Shown: one piece after another, positions 1-9,293 of the stretch | Layout: the number at the start of each line of letters is the position of its first letter | Position numbering within the stretch: the stretch's first letter is position 1 | NCBI GenBank assembly: GCA_027486845.1 | Contig: JAIXOL010000027.1 | Location: 62,001-126,000 of the forward strand | Reading direction: 5' to 3' | Length of the DNA stretch: 64,000 bases | From: Cytophagaceae bacterium | GTDB taxonomy: Bacteria; Bacteroidota; Bacteroidia; Cytophagales; Spirosomataceae | Translations under genes and position numbers: made by a program | The notes under the pieces: generated by a model | Database searches by the model: none | What the model was told of the DNA's origin: nothing | The model's input: the letters and a program-made list of their open reading frames with translations, nothing else

Positions 1-1160
1 TAAAGAAAATATATACTTATCAAAACAACATTTATTTTGGTGATAATAAATTGGCTGGTAATTTGAGAGATTATCAACGTACAATCAATAAGTTATATTC
101 CGATTGTGAAGTAATGACAACTTTTGGAACATCAACCTTTGATGGACTACATTATAAATTAGAAGGATATGTTGAAAATGGAGACAATATCGCCCGATTA
201 ATCGCCCGTGATTTTCATAAAAGTAGTGACACAACCGAAATTACTGCCCCAAACATAAAATCAGCCTATTTCACAGCAAAAAAAGATAGTTTAATTTTAG
301 AATTTGATAGAAACCAAAAAGTAAATTTTCCTGAGGAACAACCAAAAAAAAACATAAATCATCCATCTATTAATATCAAAGATTATATTTATTTAGATGG
401 GAAAGCTGGAAACATTGAAAGTGGCATTGGAAATGAAAATCATATAATTCTGAAACTAAAAACTAAAAGCGACGCTCAAAAGATCACTTATACCCCTGAT
501 AATTATTCAACAGATTTTATAGGCATCCTACCAGGAATTACACAGATAAAAAATTCAAGAGGCATTCAGGCACTTACCTTCAAAGATTTTGAAATAATGA
601 ATATCAATAATATTCAAATTTCAAGTCTTACAGGTGAGTGGGATACTGTATCTAACAAAAAAATTACATTAAAATGGCAAACACCTAAATACCTAAACTA
701 CACCTATATTATTGAAAAAGCACAATATAAACCAAGTATTTTCAATGAAATTGGAACTACAAATGGAGGTATTTTTATTGATAATAATGTCAAAAAAGGT
801 GTTCGATATTATTACAGAATAAGGATTAAAGAAAATAATCTTTACTCAGCTTATAGCAATGTGAGCGAGGCAGCATATAAGCTATCTCCCGAAAAACAAG
901 GAATTGATATTACTAATGAAGACCTCATTCTTTTTCCTAATCCTGTCAAAAAAAACAATAGTATCAGTCTTTTGCCGCTATTTGATATACCGATAATCCA
1001 AGTAAGAATCACTAATTTTGCTGGAAAAATTGTGTATGATAAACCAAATATAAGCGATAATATTATGCTTCCTACCACTGAATTCGGTTATGGACTTTAT
1101 ATAATTGAAATAATTTTGAAGGATAATACAAAATTAATTAAGAAATTTGTTGTTCAATAA
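1..1160 (+). CDS. Sialate O-acetylesterase-like protein with T9SS sorting tail (5' partial)
   Basis: The reading frame is open at the left edge, so this is the C-terminal part of a larger secreted protein. The visible beginning (RDYQR, then a GLHYKLEGY block carrying the catalytic-type His) matches the middle of the SASA/SGNH-fold protein encoded at 36227-38122, so the lost part should hold the GQSN serine motif. It is followed by a beta-rich region, a fibronectin-III-like segment (about nt 620-860), and a tail of about 75 residues beginning LFPNP and ending in KKFVV. That tail is the type A sorting signal of the type IX secretion system, so the protein is probably exported or surface-anchored. 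Role inferred: removal of O-acetyl groups from sialic acid or other glycans. The downstream gene starts 23 bp later and may be co-transcribed. Confidence 0.82.
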   Translation, partial: KKIYTYQNNIYFGDNKLAGNLRDYQRTINKLYSDCEVMTTFGTSTFDGLHYKLEGYVENGDNIARLIARDFHKSSDTTEITAPNIKSAYFTAKKDSLILEFDRNQKVNFPEEQPKKNINHPSINIKDYIYLDGKAGNIESGIGNENHIILKLKTKSDAQKITYTPDNYSTDFIGILPGITQIKNSRGIQALTFKDFEIMNINNIQISSLTGEWDTVSNKKITLKWQTPKYLNYTYIIEKAQYKPSIFNEIGTTNGGIFIDNNVKKGVRYYYRIRIKENNLYSAYSNVSEAAYKLSPEKQGIDITNEDLILFPNPVKKNNSISLLPLFDIPIIQVRITNFAGKIVYDKPNISDNIMLPTTEFGYGLYIIEIILKDNTKLIKKFVVQ

Positions 1161-1183
1161 ACAACTATAACAAACACATTTGA

Positions 1184-2179
1184 ATGTTAGTCAAATTTTC
1201 GATAAAACTCTGCCTTTTTCTCAGTCCACTCATTTTCCTTATAATTGGGTATTTAATTACTGACCCATTTAAGATTATCAGAACATATGAAGAATATCCC
1301 GATAATTTCGCAAAAAGCCTCAATCGTGACCGAATTTCGACGCAAATTTTTCTAAATAATTATCAAAAATACAATTATAAATCTTTTATTTTCGGAAGTT
1401 CTCGTTCAAGTGTTTTTTATGCCCATGAATGGGGAAAACACATAAATGACAAAACTCCTTATCATTTTGATGCATCTTGCGAAACAATTTCTGGAGTTGC
1501 AACTAAACTAAAATTTATAGAATCAAAAGGAAATAAAATCGAAAATGTGTTGTTTGTTTTTGACCAAAGTTTATTCAATTACGAGCAGGATACTTTGGGG
1601 AGCGTATTTGTTCAAGATTATCGTGTAAGTGGCCTAGATTGGTGGAAATATCATACAATTTTCCTAAATACTTACTTCTCAAAAGGCTTTTTTGTAGCTT
1701 TTTATGACAATCTCATCACAGGAAATTTCAAGAATTATATGAAACAATTTATGGAGTTTAGAAAGATAAACTATACTCCAGTTGTCAATGATTTTATTTT
1801 TACGAGTTATATTGAACAGATAAAAAAAGATTCTATTGGTTACTATAATCAACCTGATTTTTTCTATAAACGAAGTATTGAACAAAAAGTAACAATTCCA
1901 ACTATAAAAGCATACCAATTGAAGTATTTAGCGATGATTAAAAAAAGCTTGTATAAAAATAGCACAAAATACAAAATAGTTTTAGGACCTACTTATGACC
2001 AACACAATTTCAATCAACAAGATTTGGATATATTGATTAAATATTTTGGAAAAGAAAATATTTATAACTTTTCAGGAATAAATGACTATACCAAAAACAT
2101 AGCCAATTATTACGAAATCTACCATTATAAACCTTCAGTTGCTAATGATATAATGAACAAGATTTATGCTACAAAGTAA
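1184..2179 (+). CDS. Membrane-anchored SGNH-hydrolase-like protein, function unknown
   Basis: A 331-residue protein with one N-terminal hydrophobic segment (about residues 5-25) and a soluble remainder, probably anchored in the inner membrane and facing the periplasm. Around residue 70 the block FIFGSSRSS resembles the nucleophile strand-turn of SGNH-fold proteins (AlgX/DltD/DHHW type), and near the C-terminus YEIYHYKPS supplies a histidine where such proteins carry their last catalytic block. No specific family is recognised with certainty. Proteins of this look often accompany MBOAT O-acyltransferases; the MBOAT gene here lies 25 kb away. Its stop overlaps the convergent DUF5686 gene by 11 bp. 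An acyl transfer or esterase role is inference only. Confidence 0.65.
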   Translation: MLVKFSIKLCLFLSPLIFLIIGYLITDPFKIIRTYEEYPDNFAKSLNRDRISTQIFLNNYQKYNYKSFIFGSSRSSVFYAHEWGKHINDKTPYHFDASCETISGVATKLKFIESKGNKIENVLFVFDQSLFNYEQDTLGSVFVQDYRVSGLDWWKYHTIFLNTYFSKGFFVAFYDNLITGNFKNYMKQFMEFRKINYTPVVNDFIFTSYIEQIKKDSIGYYNQPDFFYKRSIEQKVTIPTIKAYQLKYLAMIKKSLYKNSTKYKIVLGPTYDQHNFNQQDLDILIKYFGKENIYNFSGINDYTKNIANYYEIYHYKPSVANDIMNKIYATK

Positions 2180-4652
2180 GTTCTAAAGTAAACTTAACGC
2201 CGAATTTCTTGATATTTGGTGCATCAATGTACGATAAACGATGTATTGCCTCCACTCGAAGCACTTTGAAGATATTATTAATTCCATAACCTAACTCAAC
2301 ATAAGGTTTTCTACCAAGACTACTGAAAGGTAAAACATCGACAGAAGGATTCATCTGCTGGTTTTTTCTTGATAATTGCCCAATCAAGAATTTTCCAGTT
2401 GTAAAAGTTCTCCATTTTAGTTTTTTTATCAATGGAAACCGATTAAACAAAAGGCCTTCAAAATCGTGTGTATAGCGAGCGGAAGCATAGCGGTCACTTA
2501 TAAACTCAAAATTATTCATCAAATTGAATGAATTTCCTACGATAAATATACTTTGGTTTCCTAAATGACTTTTAAGCAAAGGATAAGGCAAAGTACCAAA
2601 AATCGCCCCGGCTTCAGCTTTGTAATATGTTTTACCAAAATAACCTAGGTTAAGCGTATGACTATATTTTGCCATCAGCTTATGATAATTAAAATCACTA
2701 TTAAAAATATTTTTTGCACCCAAAACATATCTAAATGTAATCGTAGGCGATTTTGTAGTACCAAAACTCAATCTTTCATTATCATTGACAATCGCCAGTT
2801 CATCACGGGCTAAGGTAACTTCTGATAAAAATTCTGACGTATTAAAACGTGTAATGAGTGTCGAGGCTTCTCCCAAACTAGGTTTTTCACGATATGAGAA
2901 ATCATATATTGGATTAAAATTTCTTGTTCTAAAGCCAAAAATTGTAAAAACGCCTTTGGAAACTTCACGCTGTAGTTGTATTTTTCGTTCGGTTTCATAA
3001 AATGGACGCATTAGGGTTCCAAATCTCATATATGCCGAAAAAATAGCTCCTAAACCTAAATCTTCTTGACGTAAACCAACTTGTTCAAGATCATTAGTAT
3101 ATTTGATGCTAATAGTTGTCCATGGTTTTCTCGAAATAATTCTTGTTAGCTCCCCGCCCATTTTCCAAGCTTCATCTTTGGTGCCATAAGCCAAATAACC
3201 TTGCAAAATCCACTTTCTACTAAACTCAAAATTAGTTCGTAAACCTAGACGCATTCTTAAACCCTCAATATTATTAATTGCTCCCGAATAAACCAAGGGT
3301 CCAAATTCGATGCCTTTATAAATTTTTTTATAACCACTCGAAAGCAATAATGCTAAATTACTATATCGTCGTACGATTGGAACATTTTTAATTGTATCAA
3401 TCATCGCATATGCCATTTGCTCTTTTTCAGAAAAAGCTTCTGGCCGAACTTTTTGCCAATAAGAATTATCATTTTCTTTAAAATCAGACAAAATCTCAAT
3501 GCCATTATCAAAGAATTTTGCATCTTTTACTTTATCCACAACAATATCTTGATTGTAATTTGTAAACTTCAAAAGCAATCCTGCTGAGTTTTTGGTCAAT
3601 TCGTTAACATCTACTAAAATACGATTTTTCACTGGAAACCAAATATTACCAACTGGTTCAAGTTCTTGTTGAATTTTAATGCGTTCTACGAAGTTTAGAT
3701 TTGCATCTTTGGTAATCGTAGCATCAATTTGAGCAATAGCCCAAGTTTTTTTATCAATCCAAATTGAGCCAGCAAAGGCCAAATCTTGCTTTCTTTTAGG
3801 AGTAAAATCAATTTTATAACAAAAACTATCACCAAAAAAAGTACTATCAGCCAAGTAATAATCGTAGATAAATTTCCAATCATCAGCAATTGGCGAGGCA
3901 AAGTTTTTATCTAGAACGCTTACTTGATTTACATAAAAATTATATTGTTGAAAAGAAGAACCAATAAGCTGAGAAGTTAGACTGCCATCGGTCACACCTA
4001 CACCTTTAATATTGGTTTTTTCAATAATTTCCTTTGAAAGACGAGGATTATTGCGATAATAATAATGCGAAACTGACTCAGAAATAAATGACGGGAGTAA
4101 CACATTTCCATCATCATCGGTTAGTGTACCGATTTCTTTAATAGCCTTATCTACTTTTTGAGTAATTCGCCGTTGACGTAGCTTTTCGCTAATTTTATTA
4201 AAATCAACTTCAATTTTATTGTAACTAGCGTAATCAAACCCGTTTAACTTCTTATAATTATTCTCAGATTTGGCAGCAACTGTTTTCCTTAAGATTCGGT
4301 GAGCTGGATTTTCACCTGCATAAACTTTTACTTCTTGTAAAAGTATTTCAGATGGTTTTAGTTGAATGTAAATCGTTTGTGTTAGCGAATCTTTTGAAAT
4401 GTAGAATAACCTTGAAAAATAGCCGAGACAACTAATAAGAAGTGAATCTGAAGGTACTGAGCCAAGCAAAAACTGAAAATTGCCTTCAAAATCCGTATTT
4501 TTACCAAGTGAGGTATTTTTAATATTTATTGAAGCAAAAGGTATTGGGTCTTTCGTAACTGCATCAGTTACTTTACCTTTTAAAATATATACATTTTGAG
4601 AAAAAACAAATTGAGATGTTAGTATAAAAAATATTACGAAATTTTTTTTCAT
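2169..4652 (-). CDS. DUF5686 family outer-membrane protein with carboxypeptidase-like regulatory domain
   Basis: 827 residues. A signal peptide (MKKNFVIFFILTSQFVFSQ) is followed at about 23-105 by a carboxypeptidase-D regulatory-like beta-sandwich (GKVTDAVTKDPIPFASI), as seen at the N-terminus of many Bacteroidota outer-membrane proteins. The rest matches the DUF5686 pattern: a central periplasmic-type region, then a C-terminal half of alternating aromatic beta-strands ending in FTLEL, as expected for a beta-barrel. It has no typical TonB box or SusC plug. The biochemical role of DUF5686 proteins is unknown. It stands alone on this strand, about 120 bp downstream of the ispG operon, and is convergent with the previous gene. 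Confidence 0.85.
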   Translation of the reverse strand: MKKNFVIFFILTSQFVFSQNVYILKGKVTDAVTKDPIPFASINIKNTSLGKNTDFEGNFQFLLGSVPSDSLLISCLGYFSRLFYISKDSLTQTIYIQLKPSEILLQEVKVYAGENPAHRILRKTVAAKSENNYKKLNGFDYASYNKIEVDFNKISEKLRQRRITQKVDKAIKEIGTLTDDDGNVLLPSFISESVSHYYYRNNPRLSKEIIEKTNIKGVGVTDGSLTSQLIGSSFQQYNFYVNQVSVLDKNFASPIADDWKFIYDYYLADSTFFGDSFCYKIDFTPKRKQDLAFAGSIWIDKKTWAIAQIDATITKDANLNFVERIKIQQELEPVGNIWFPVKNRILVDVNELTKNSAGLLLKFTNYNQDIVVDKVKDAKFFDNGIEILSDFKENDNSYWQKVRPEAFSEKEQMAYAMIDTIKNVPIVRRYSNLALLLSSGYKKIYKGIEFGPLVYSGAINNIEGLRMRLGLRTNFEFSRKWILQGYLAYGTKDEAWKMGGELTRIISRKPWTTISIKYTNDLEQVGLRQEDLGLGAIFSAYMRFGTLMRPFYETERKIQLQREVSKGVFTIFGFRTRNFNPIYDFSYREKPSLGEASTLITRFNTSEFLSEVTLARDELAIVNDNERLSFGTTKSPTITFRYVLGAKNIFNSDFNYHKLMAKYSHTLNLGYFGKTYYKAEAGAIFGTLPYPLLKSHLGNQSIFIVGNSFNLMNNFEFISDRYASARYTHDFEGLLFNRFPLIKKLKWRTFTTGKFLIGQLSRKNQQMNPSVDVLPFSSLGRKPYVELGYGINNIFKVLRVEAIHRLSYIDAPNIKKFGVKFTLELTL

Positions 4653-4770
4653 TAATTTGAGCCAGTTTCAATTGAAAGTTTAATAACTATCATTCATTGA
4701 AAACGTAATTGGCAGTAGAAACGTTGCTTTATTAACTAAAATACACGCAAAAATCATATCATTTCATTAT

Positions 4771-5190
4771 TTATTTATGATATTCATTCAAAAAATCACC
4801 TTTTGGCATAAACTCCAAATCGTCGACTGGTTGATTGAAATAATAAACCCAAGCGTCATAGATTTTGCCATCACTTTTTAGTTCAACTTTGGCTTGTTTT
4901 CTAACATACTCAGAATGAGCAGGGTCAATCGGATTATATTCTTCATATCGATCTAAAAAACCAAAAAGTTCTTCAGGTTCTTTAAGCTTATAAAGTTCAC
5001 CCTTTACGCAATACTTTTCGCCTTCTCCACACGGCACAATACCTGGATAATAATCAACCATATACATTTTACCATCCATTTTAGCTTTACCCAAATATAT
5101 GGCATGCTTATCAACCCATGCGTGCGATTCATCATCACCATAATCGCTCAAGAGCGTTCCGTAAACAAAAAGATACTCATTCTCAGTCAT
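4771..5190 (-). CDS. Gamma-glutamylcyclotransferase-like (AIG2/GGCT fold) protein
   Basis: 139 residues, the usual size for the small AIG2-like branch. It starts with the family signature: a YGTLLSDYG loop at about residues 9-17 binds the gamma-glutamyl group, and FLDRYEEYNP at about 78-87 supplies the catalytic acid glutamate. Known members release 5-oxoproline from gamma-glutamyl amines or peptides; the substrate here cannot be told. Its start overlaps the end of the TPR gene by 8 bp, which suggests translational coupling, and it is the last gene of the ispG run. The many charged residues and lack of a signal peptide indicate a cytoplasmic enzyme. Confidence 0.82.
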   Translation of the reverse strand: MTENEYLFVYGTLLSDYGDDESHAWVDKHAIYLGKAKMDGKMYMVDYYPGIVPCGEGEKYCVKGELYKLKEPEELFGFLDRYEEYNPIDPAHSEYVRKQAKVELKSDGKIYDAWVYYFNQPVDDLEFMPKGDFLNEYHK

Positions 5191-5749
5191 TGCCGTACTT
5201 TGAAATATTGCGAATATTTCCTATAAATAATGTTCGTAAAAGTATTTTAGATTGGTTGTCACCCAAACTTGAAGCAATTTTAAGGTTTTTTTCTGCACTT
5301 TCAAAATCTCCACCCCTAAATTCTAATTCTCCAATGAATCTAATGACATCAGCATTTTTGCCGAGAAACATTCGAGAAGCTCTTTTTAGTTCAAAAAGTG
5401 CGGTTTTATAGTCTTCAAGCATATAAAAACAATTAGCTTTTTGTAAATATGCTTCAGCTATCGAATTATCAATTCGTAAAGTTTTTTCAAAATCATTAAG
5501 TGCAGCTTCCCAATTTTCAAAGTAGTAATGACATTTTGCTCGATACAAATATGCGGTTGCTGATTTAGGATATTCTTTAACAACATTATCAAAATACCGA
5601 AAAGCTTTTAAGCAATCTTCTTGGTTGAACAATTCAATTCCTTCTTTAAAAAGAGCTTCGTCTCTTTCTTGGTCAGAAATATCATTCCCCAGTCTGATTC
5701 GCAAATATATGTAAATCAAAAACGGTATGCCAATGAGCATTACCTCCAT
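5183..5749 (-). CDS. TPR-repeat protein with N-terminal membrane anchor
   Basis: 188 residues. The first 20 residues (MEVMLIGIPFLIYIYLRIRL) form one hydrophobic segment, likely an inner-membrane anchor. From about residue 30 there are at least three tetratricopeptide units with the typical A-Y-x-A and A-L-x-D-F pattern (ATAYLYRAKCHYYFENW, AEAYLQKANCFYMLEDY), then a less regular repeat. TPR proteins act as scaffolds for protein contacts; no partner is evident. Only 4 bp separate it from the upstream MmcQ-like gene and it overlaps the downstream cyclotransferase gene, so it is probably translated from the same mRNA. Confidence 0.8.
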   Translation of the reverse strand: MEVMLIGIPFLIYIYLRIRLGNDISDQERDEALFKEGIELFNQEDCLKAFRYFDNVVKEYPKSATAYLYRAKCHYYFENWEAALNDFEKTLRIDNSIAEAYLQKANCFYMLEDYKTALFELKRASRMFLGKNADVIRFIGELEFRGGDFESAEKNLKIASSLGDNQSKILLRTLFIGNIRNISKYGND

Positions 5750-5753
5750 TTTC

Positions 5754-6104
5754 TTACAAATTTTTAAGTTCTTCTTTGGTCATTTTAGGCAAACTACTCA
5801 CTATTATTTCGTAGGATTCATTAATCCAATCACGTAAAAGGGTATCTTTTACGCGACCGTTGGTCTGAACCATATTCCAATGCTGCTTATTCATGTGATA
5901 AGCTGGCAAAACTGCCTCAAACTCGGCTCTTAATTCTTGGTTTTTTTCTGGAAAATTTTTCAAACTTATACGATCAAATTCAAAATCTGTAAGAGCAAAA
6001 ATCTTACCCATTACTTTATAAACAAGGGTATCTGGACCAAAAGGTAATTCTTCGGTTACGCCTTTTTTTGATAAGCAATATTCCCTAAAACTCTCTAAAT
6101 CCAT
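5754..6104 (-). CDS. MmcQ/YjbR family protein
   Basis: 116 residues, the normal length for the MmcQ/YjbR (CyaY-like fold) family. The start (FREYCLSKKGVTEELPFGPDTLVYKVMGKIFAL) and the later YHMNKQHWNMVQ and WINESYEIIVSSLPK segments are the conserved family blocks. Members are described as possible DNA-binding proteins, but a physiological role is not established. It sits 6 bp downstream of a small membrane-protein gene and 4 bp upstream of the TPR gene, inside the ispG run. Confidence 0.85.
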   Translation of the reverse strand: MDLESFREYCLSKKGVTEELPFGPDTLVYKVMGKIFALTDFEFDRISLKNFPEKNQELRAEFEAVLPAYHMNKQHWNMVQTNGRVKDTLLRDWINESYEIIVSSLPKMTKEELKNL

Positions 6105-6110
6105 TGATTA

Positions 6111-6305
6111 CTAACGAGTTGCACAACGTGTTACCATTATAATTAAACAAAATAAAAACATCACTATTGATATTTTATTGATTCCGTGCATCATTTTTAG
6201 ATTAAAACTATGAGGATATTTTCCTTCTTTATCCTTCTGAAAAATTCTAAAAAAGTAAGCAAATACAGGTCCAATAGAAAAGAATTCTTTTATTTTATTG
6301 AGCAT
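6111..6305 (-). CDS. Small single-pass membrane protein (DUF6728-like)
   Basis: 64 residues with one strong C-terminal transmembrane segment (about residues 44-60, ISIVMFLFCLIIMV) and a basic, aromatic-rich N-terminal part (FAYFFRIFQKDKEGKYP). The block NLKMMHGINKISI is the pattern I associate with the small Bacteroidota family DUF6728, from memory and not checked. It lies 53 bp downstream of ispG and 6 bp upstream of the MmcQ-like gene. Function unknown. Confidence 0.7.
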   Translation of the reverse strand: MLNKIKEFFSIGPVFAYFFRIFQKDKEGKYPHSFNLKMMHGINKISIVMFLFCLIIMVTRCATR

Positions 6306-6358
6306 TGTGATATGGTTTTAACTGATAAACTTTATTTTAAAATTTCTTGTTTCAATTA

Positions 6359-8386
6359 CTATGCAGAATAATCGTGCGATTCTTGCTCAAACCATCGGCC
6401 GTCTTCTTTAATTAACTCTATCAATTCATCAACCGCATTATCGGCATGAACTGATTTTTTCATTACGGTTTGTCCACGATAGAGAGCAATTTTGTCTTTT
6501 CCAATACCTACATATCCATAATCTGCATCTGCCATTTCACCTGGGCCATTTACGATACAACCCATAATTCCTATTTTTACACCTTTCAGATGGTCAGTGC
6601 GTTTTCTAATCAAGGCTGTCGTTTCTTGCAAATCAAATAATGTTCTACCGCAAGATGGACAACTGATGTATTCAGTTTTACTCATCCGAGTACGAGCGGC
6701 TTGTAAAATACCAAATGAAGTACTATTTACAGTTTTCAGTCGCTCCATTTTCTCATTTTTTCCAGTCAAATTGGGTAAACCAACCATTATACCATCGCCA
6801 AAACCTTCAATTAAAACACCTCCGAAGTCAGTTGCTGCAAAAAGTTGAAAATCGCTTTCAGAAATCGCATCATAATCTTTACTTAAAACTACTGGATTTT
6901 TAACAGAAAACTTTAAAATCTGAAAATAAAAACTTCTAAGCTCAATCATGGCCGCAGAATCCTTGGCTTTTGCAACAATTACAGTGTTTTTGTATTCTTT
7001 GATATGCTCAACAAACGCTGGCGTAAGCTCGTCAAGACTTACTTCTACAAAATTGATTGTTTGATGTAATTGTTTCGCTGGATTGAAAAATTCTTCAACT
7101 GTAAACAATGGTAATTTATTTTGTAAATCTAATTGTGACTGCCAAACTTCATAATCGAGAATTTCCTTTAAACCGTTTGGCAACATAAATGGAACTGATT
7201 TTTTACCCGTATAAATATAGTCAGCACCTAAATCGTTCATTCTCCATTTATCGGGTAATGGCAAATAAAAATGACCAATTGGTTTCAAATCATCGTGAGA
7301 CTCAATATCAATTTTTGAGAAATCAGCAATTACTCTCGGAACATTCAATGCTCCAAAATTGCCTACTTCAAAGGTTTCTCTACGACTATAGGCGTAAGGA
7401 TTAATTGGTGAAACCGTTGAGAGTTGTGAATTATGAGTACTGAATACTGAGTTATTTTTCCTTAATCCTACACTTTGCTCTTCTCTGAAATCGGCACTTT
7501 TGGTAATTAAAGAGCGTGCAACCGGTGCTTCAAATTCTGGGTCTTCAGTTAAACTTACACGAACTGTATCACCCAATCCATCTTCCAAAAGCGTTCCGAT
7601 TCCCATTGAAGATTTAATCCTACCATCTTCACCTTCACCAGCTTCTGTTACACCCAAATGTAATGGATATGGCTTTAATTTTTCTTCTTCCAATCTCTGA
7701 ACTAAAAGTCGATATGCCTGCACCATCACTTGAGGATTCGATGATTTCATCGAAATTACTATATTGAAATAGTTTTCGTCTTCACAAATTCGTAAAAACT
7801 CCAAAGCCGATTCTACCATTCCAATTGGAGTATCGCCATAACGGCTCAAAATACGGTCAGAAAGAGAACCGTGATTCGTACCGATACGCATGGCAGTTCC
7901 ATATTCTTTACAAATTTTTATAAGCGGTAAAAAACGTTCTCTGATGCGTTCTAGTTCAACTTGGTAACTTCCTTCGGTATAATCAATTACCTCAAAACGT
8001 TTTTTATCAGCATAATTACCAGGGTTTATTCTTACTTTTTCTACAATTCTGGCAGCTAATTCGGCCGCATTCGGGGTAAAGTGTATATCGGCGACCAAAG
8101 GCGTATTATAACCTCTTTTGCGAAGTTCGATTTTTATATTTTCGAGATTCTGAGCTTCTTTTACGCTTGGTGCAGTGATACGAACTAATTCACAACCGCT
8201 TTCAATCATGCGTATAGTTTGCTCAACCGAACCGATGGTGTCCATAGTGTCAATGGTTGTCATTGATTGCACACGAATCGGATAATCTGAACCTAAATAT
8301 AAATCACCAATTTTTACTTGGTTTGTGATTCTACGAGAATATTCAGTAAGTGAATTACAGTATTTTTTTTGCGATGCTACTAACAT
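6359..8386 (-). CDS. ispG: 4-hydroxy-3-methylbut-2-enyl diphosphate synthase, long three-domain form
   Basis: IspG (GcpE) converts 2-C-methyl-D-erythritol 2,4-cyclodiphosphate to HMBPP, the penultimate step of the MEP isoprenoid pathway, using a [4Fe-4S] cluster. The N-terminal TIM barrel (residues about 20-295) shows VQSMTTIDT, VADIHFTPNAA and RIGTNHGSLSDR; the C-terminal Fe-S domain shows SCPSCGRTLFDLQ and GIMGCIVNGPGEMADADYG. At 675 residues it is the long type known from plants, Chlamydiae and Bacteroidota, with an inserted domain between barrel and cluster domain. Residues about 311-325 (NNSVFSTHNSQLSTV) are encoded by a heptanucleotide repeat found elsewhere only in intergenic DNA, at the barrel/insert junction. 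It heads a minus-strand run of five genes. Confidence 0.96.
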   Translation of the reverse strand: MLVASQKKYCNSLTEYSRRITNQVKIGDLYLGSDYPIRVQSMTTIDTMDTIGSVEQTIRMIESGCELVRITAPSVKEAQNLENIKIELRKRGYNTPLVADIHFTPNAAELAARIVEKVRINPGNYADKKRFEVIDYTEGSYQVELERIRERFLPLIKICKEYGTAMRIGTNHGSLSDRILSRYGDTPIGMVESALEFLRICEDENYFNIVISMKSSNPQVMVQAYRLLVQRLEEEKLKPYPLHLGVTEAGEGEDGRIKSSMGIGTLLEDGLGDTVRVSLTEDPEFEAPVARSLITKSADFREEQSVGLRKNNSVFSTHNSQLSTVSPINPYAYSRRETFEVGNFGALNVPRVIADFSKIDIESHDDLKPIGHFYLPLPDKWRMNDLGADYIYTGKKSVPFMLPNGLKEILDYEVWQSQLDLQNKLPLFTVEEFFNPAKQLHQTINFVEVSLDELTPAFVEHIKEYKNTVIVAKAKDSAAMIELRSFYFQILKFSVKNPVVLSKDYDAISESDFQLFAATDFGGVLIEGFGDGIMVGLPNLTGKNEKMERLKTVNSTSFGILQAARTRMSKTEYISCPSCGRTLFDLQETTALIRKRTDHLKGVKIGIMGCIVNGPGEMADADYGYVGIGKDKIALYRGQTVMKKSVHADNAVDELIELIKEDGRWFEQESHDYSA
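7418..7452. repeat. Degenerate heptanucleotide repeat within ispG
   Basis: Five consecutive 7-base units read on the plus strand: tgagagt, tgtgaat, tatgagt, actgaat and actgagt. The same style of unit (for example tctgagt) recurs in intergenic DNA at 59314-59341 and 28352-28391. Here the repeat is translated in ispG as part of a low-complexity linker. Confidence 0.75.
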
Positions 8387-8675
8387 AAGTAATTAATGAC
8401 GAAGTGTTCGATTCACGAATAACGATTAAATAGTTGATTTTCAGTGCATTATGAAAAGACAAATTATCAAAATATTGTTTGCACTTACTTTAAAAATTAA
8501 GGAAACGTCTAAACTGCCTATTATTGACTAAAAGATTTATGCTTATTTTATTTGCAAATTTAGCTATGAATATAACTATTATAACGATAGAAAGGTTGAA
8601 AATTTGTCAACTATTCTTTTTGTAGTCGGTTTTTGGTAATTTTTTGGTAATTTTGCAGACATTTTTTATAATTGA
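8387..8675. other. Divergent intergenic region ispG/queE with heptamer repeat
   Basis: 289 bp between two divergent genes, expected to hold both promoters. At 8395-8429 there is a run of heptamers (aatgacg, aagtgtt, cgattca, cgaataa, cgattaa) related to the repeat family seen elsewhere. At 8648-8655 TAATTTTG fits the Bacteroidota -7 element TAnnTTTG for queE, about 20 bp ahead of its start codon. No preQ1 riboswitch-like structure was recognised despite the queuosine role of queE. Confidence 0.5.
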
Positions 8676-9287
8676 ATGATTTCTATTGATAATAAATTAC
8701 CAGTCATGGAGGCGTTTTATACCCTACAAGGCGAAGGTTTTCATGCTGGAAGAGCTGCGTATTTTATTCGCTTGGGCGGGTGTGACGTTGGCTGTGTATG
8801 GTGCGATGTAAAAGAATCTTGGGATGCTTCTATACATCCTCAATTAACAATTAAACAAATTGTAAAAGAAGCTAGCCAGCATAAAGGAAGATTAGCTGTA
8901 ATTACAGGTGGAGAACCGTTAATGTATAATTTAGATGAATTAACTTTTGCTTTGAAAGAAGCTGGATTTCAGACAAATATTGAAACTTCAGCTGCTCATC
9001 CAATGTCAGGACATTGGGATTGGGTTTGTTTTTCTCCCAAAAAATTTAAAGAAGCACACCCGAGCATTTTTGATATAGCCAATGAACTCAAAGTAATAAT
9101 ATATAATAAATCAGATTTTAAGTTTGCAGAAAAATATGTCAAATTAGTAAACAAAAATTGTCAACTTTTGCTTCAACCCGAATGGAGCAAGAAAGACACC
9201 ATGCAGCCTTTAATTGTAGAATATATTAAAGAAAATCCGGACTGGAGAATTAGTTTGCAGACACACAAATATTTGGAAATTCCATAA
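8676..9287 (+). CDS. queE: 7-carboxy-7-deazaguanine synthase (radical SAM)
   Basis: QueE rearranges 6-carboxytetrahydropterin to 7-carboxy-7-deazaguanine on the way to preQ0 and queuosine in tRNA. At 203 residues it has the family's usual short form. The radical-SAM cysteine motif is at about residues 31-41 (GGCDVGCVWCD, C-x3-C-x2-C), preceded by the substrate-binding FYTLQGEGFHAGR, and TGGEPLMYN at about 90 is the SAM-binding GGEP motif. It is a single gene here; other queuosine genes are not in the window. A -7 promoter-like element is seen about 20 bp upstream. Confidence 0.95.
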   Translation: MISIDNKLPVMEAFYTLQGEGFHAGRAAYFIRLGGCDVGCVWCDVKESWDASIHPQLTIKQIVKEASQHKGRLAVITGGEPLMYNLDELTFALKEAGFQTNIETSAAHPMSGHWDWVCFSPKKFKEAHPSIFDIANELKVIIYNKSDFKFAEKYVKLVNKNCQLLLQPEWSKKDTMQPLIVEYIKENPDWRISLQTHKYLEIP

Positions 9288-9293
9288 TTTTTG

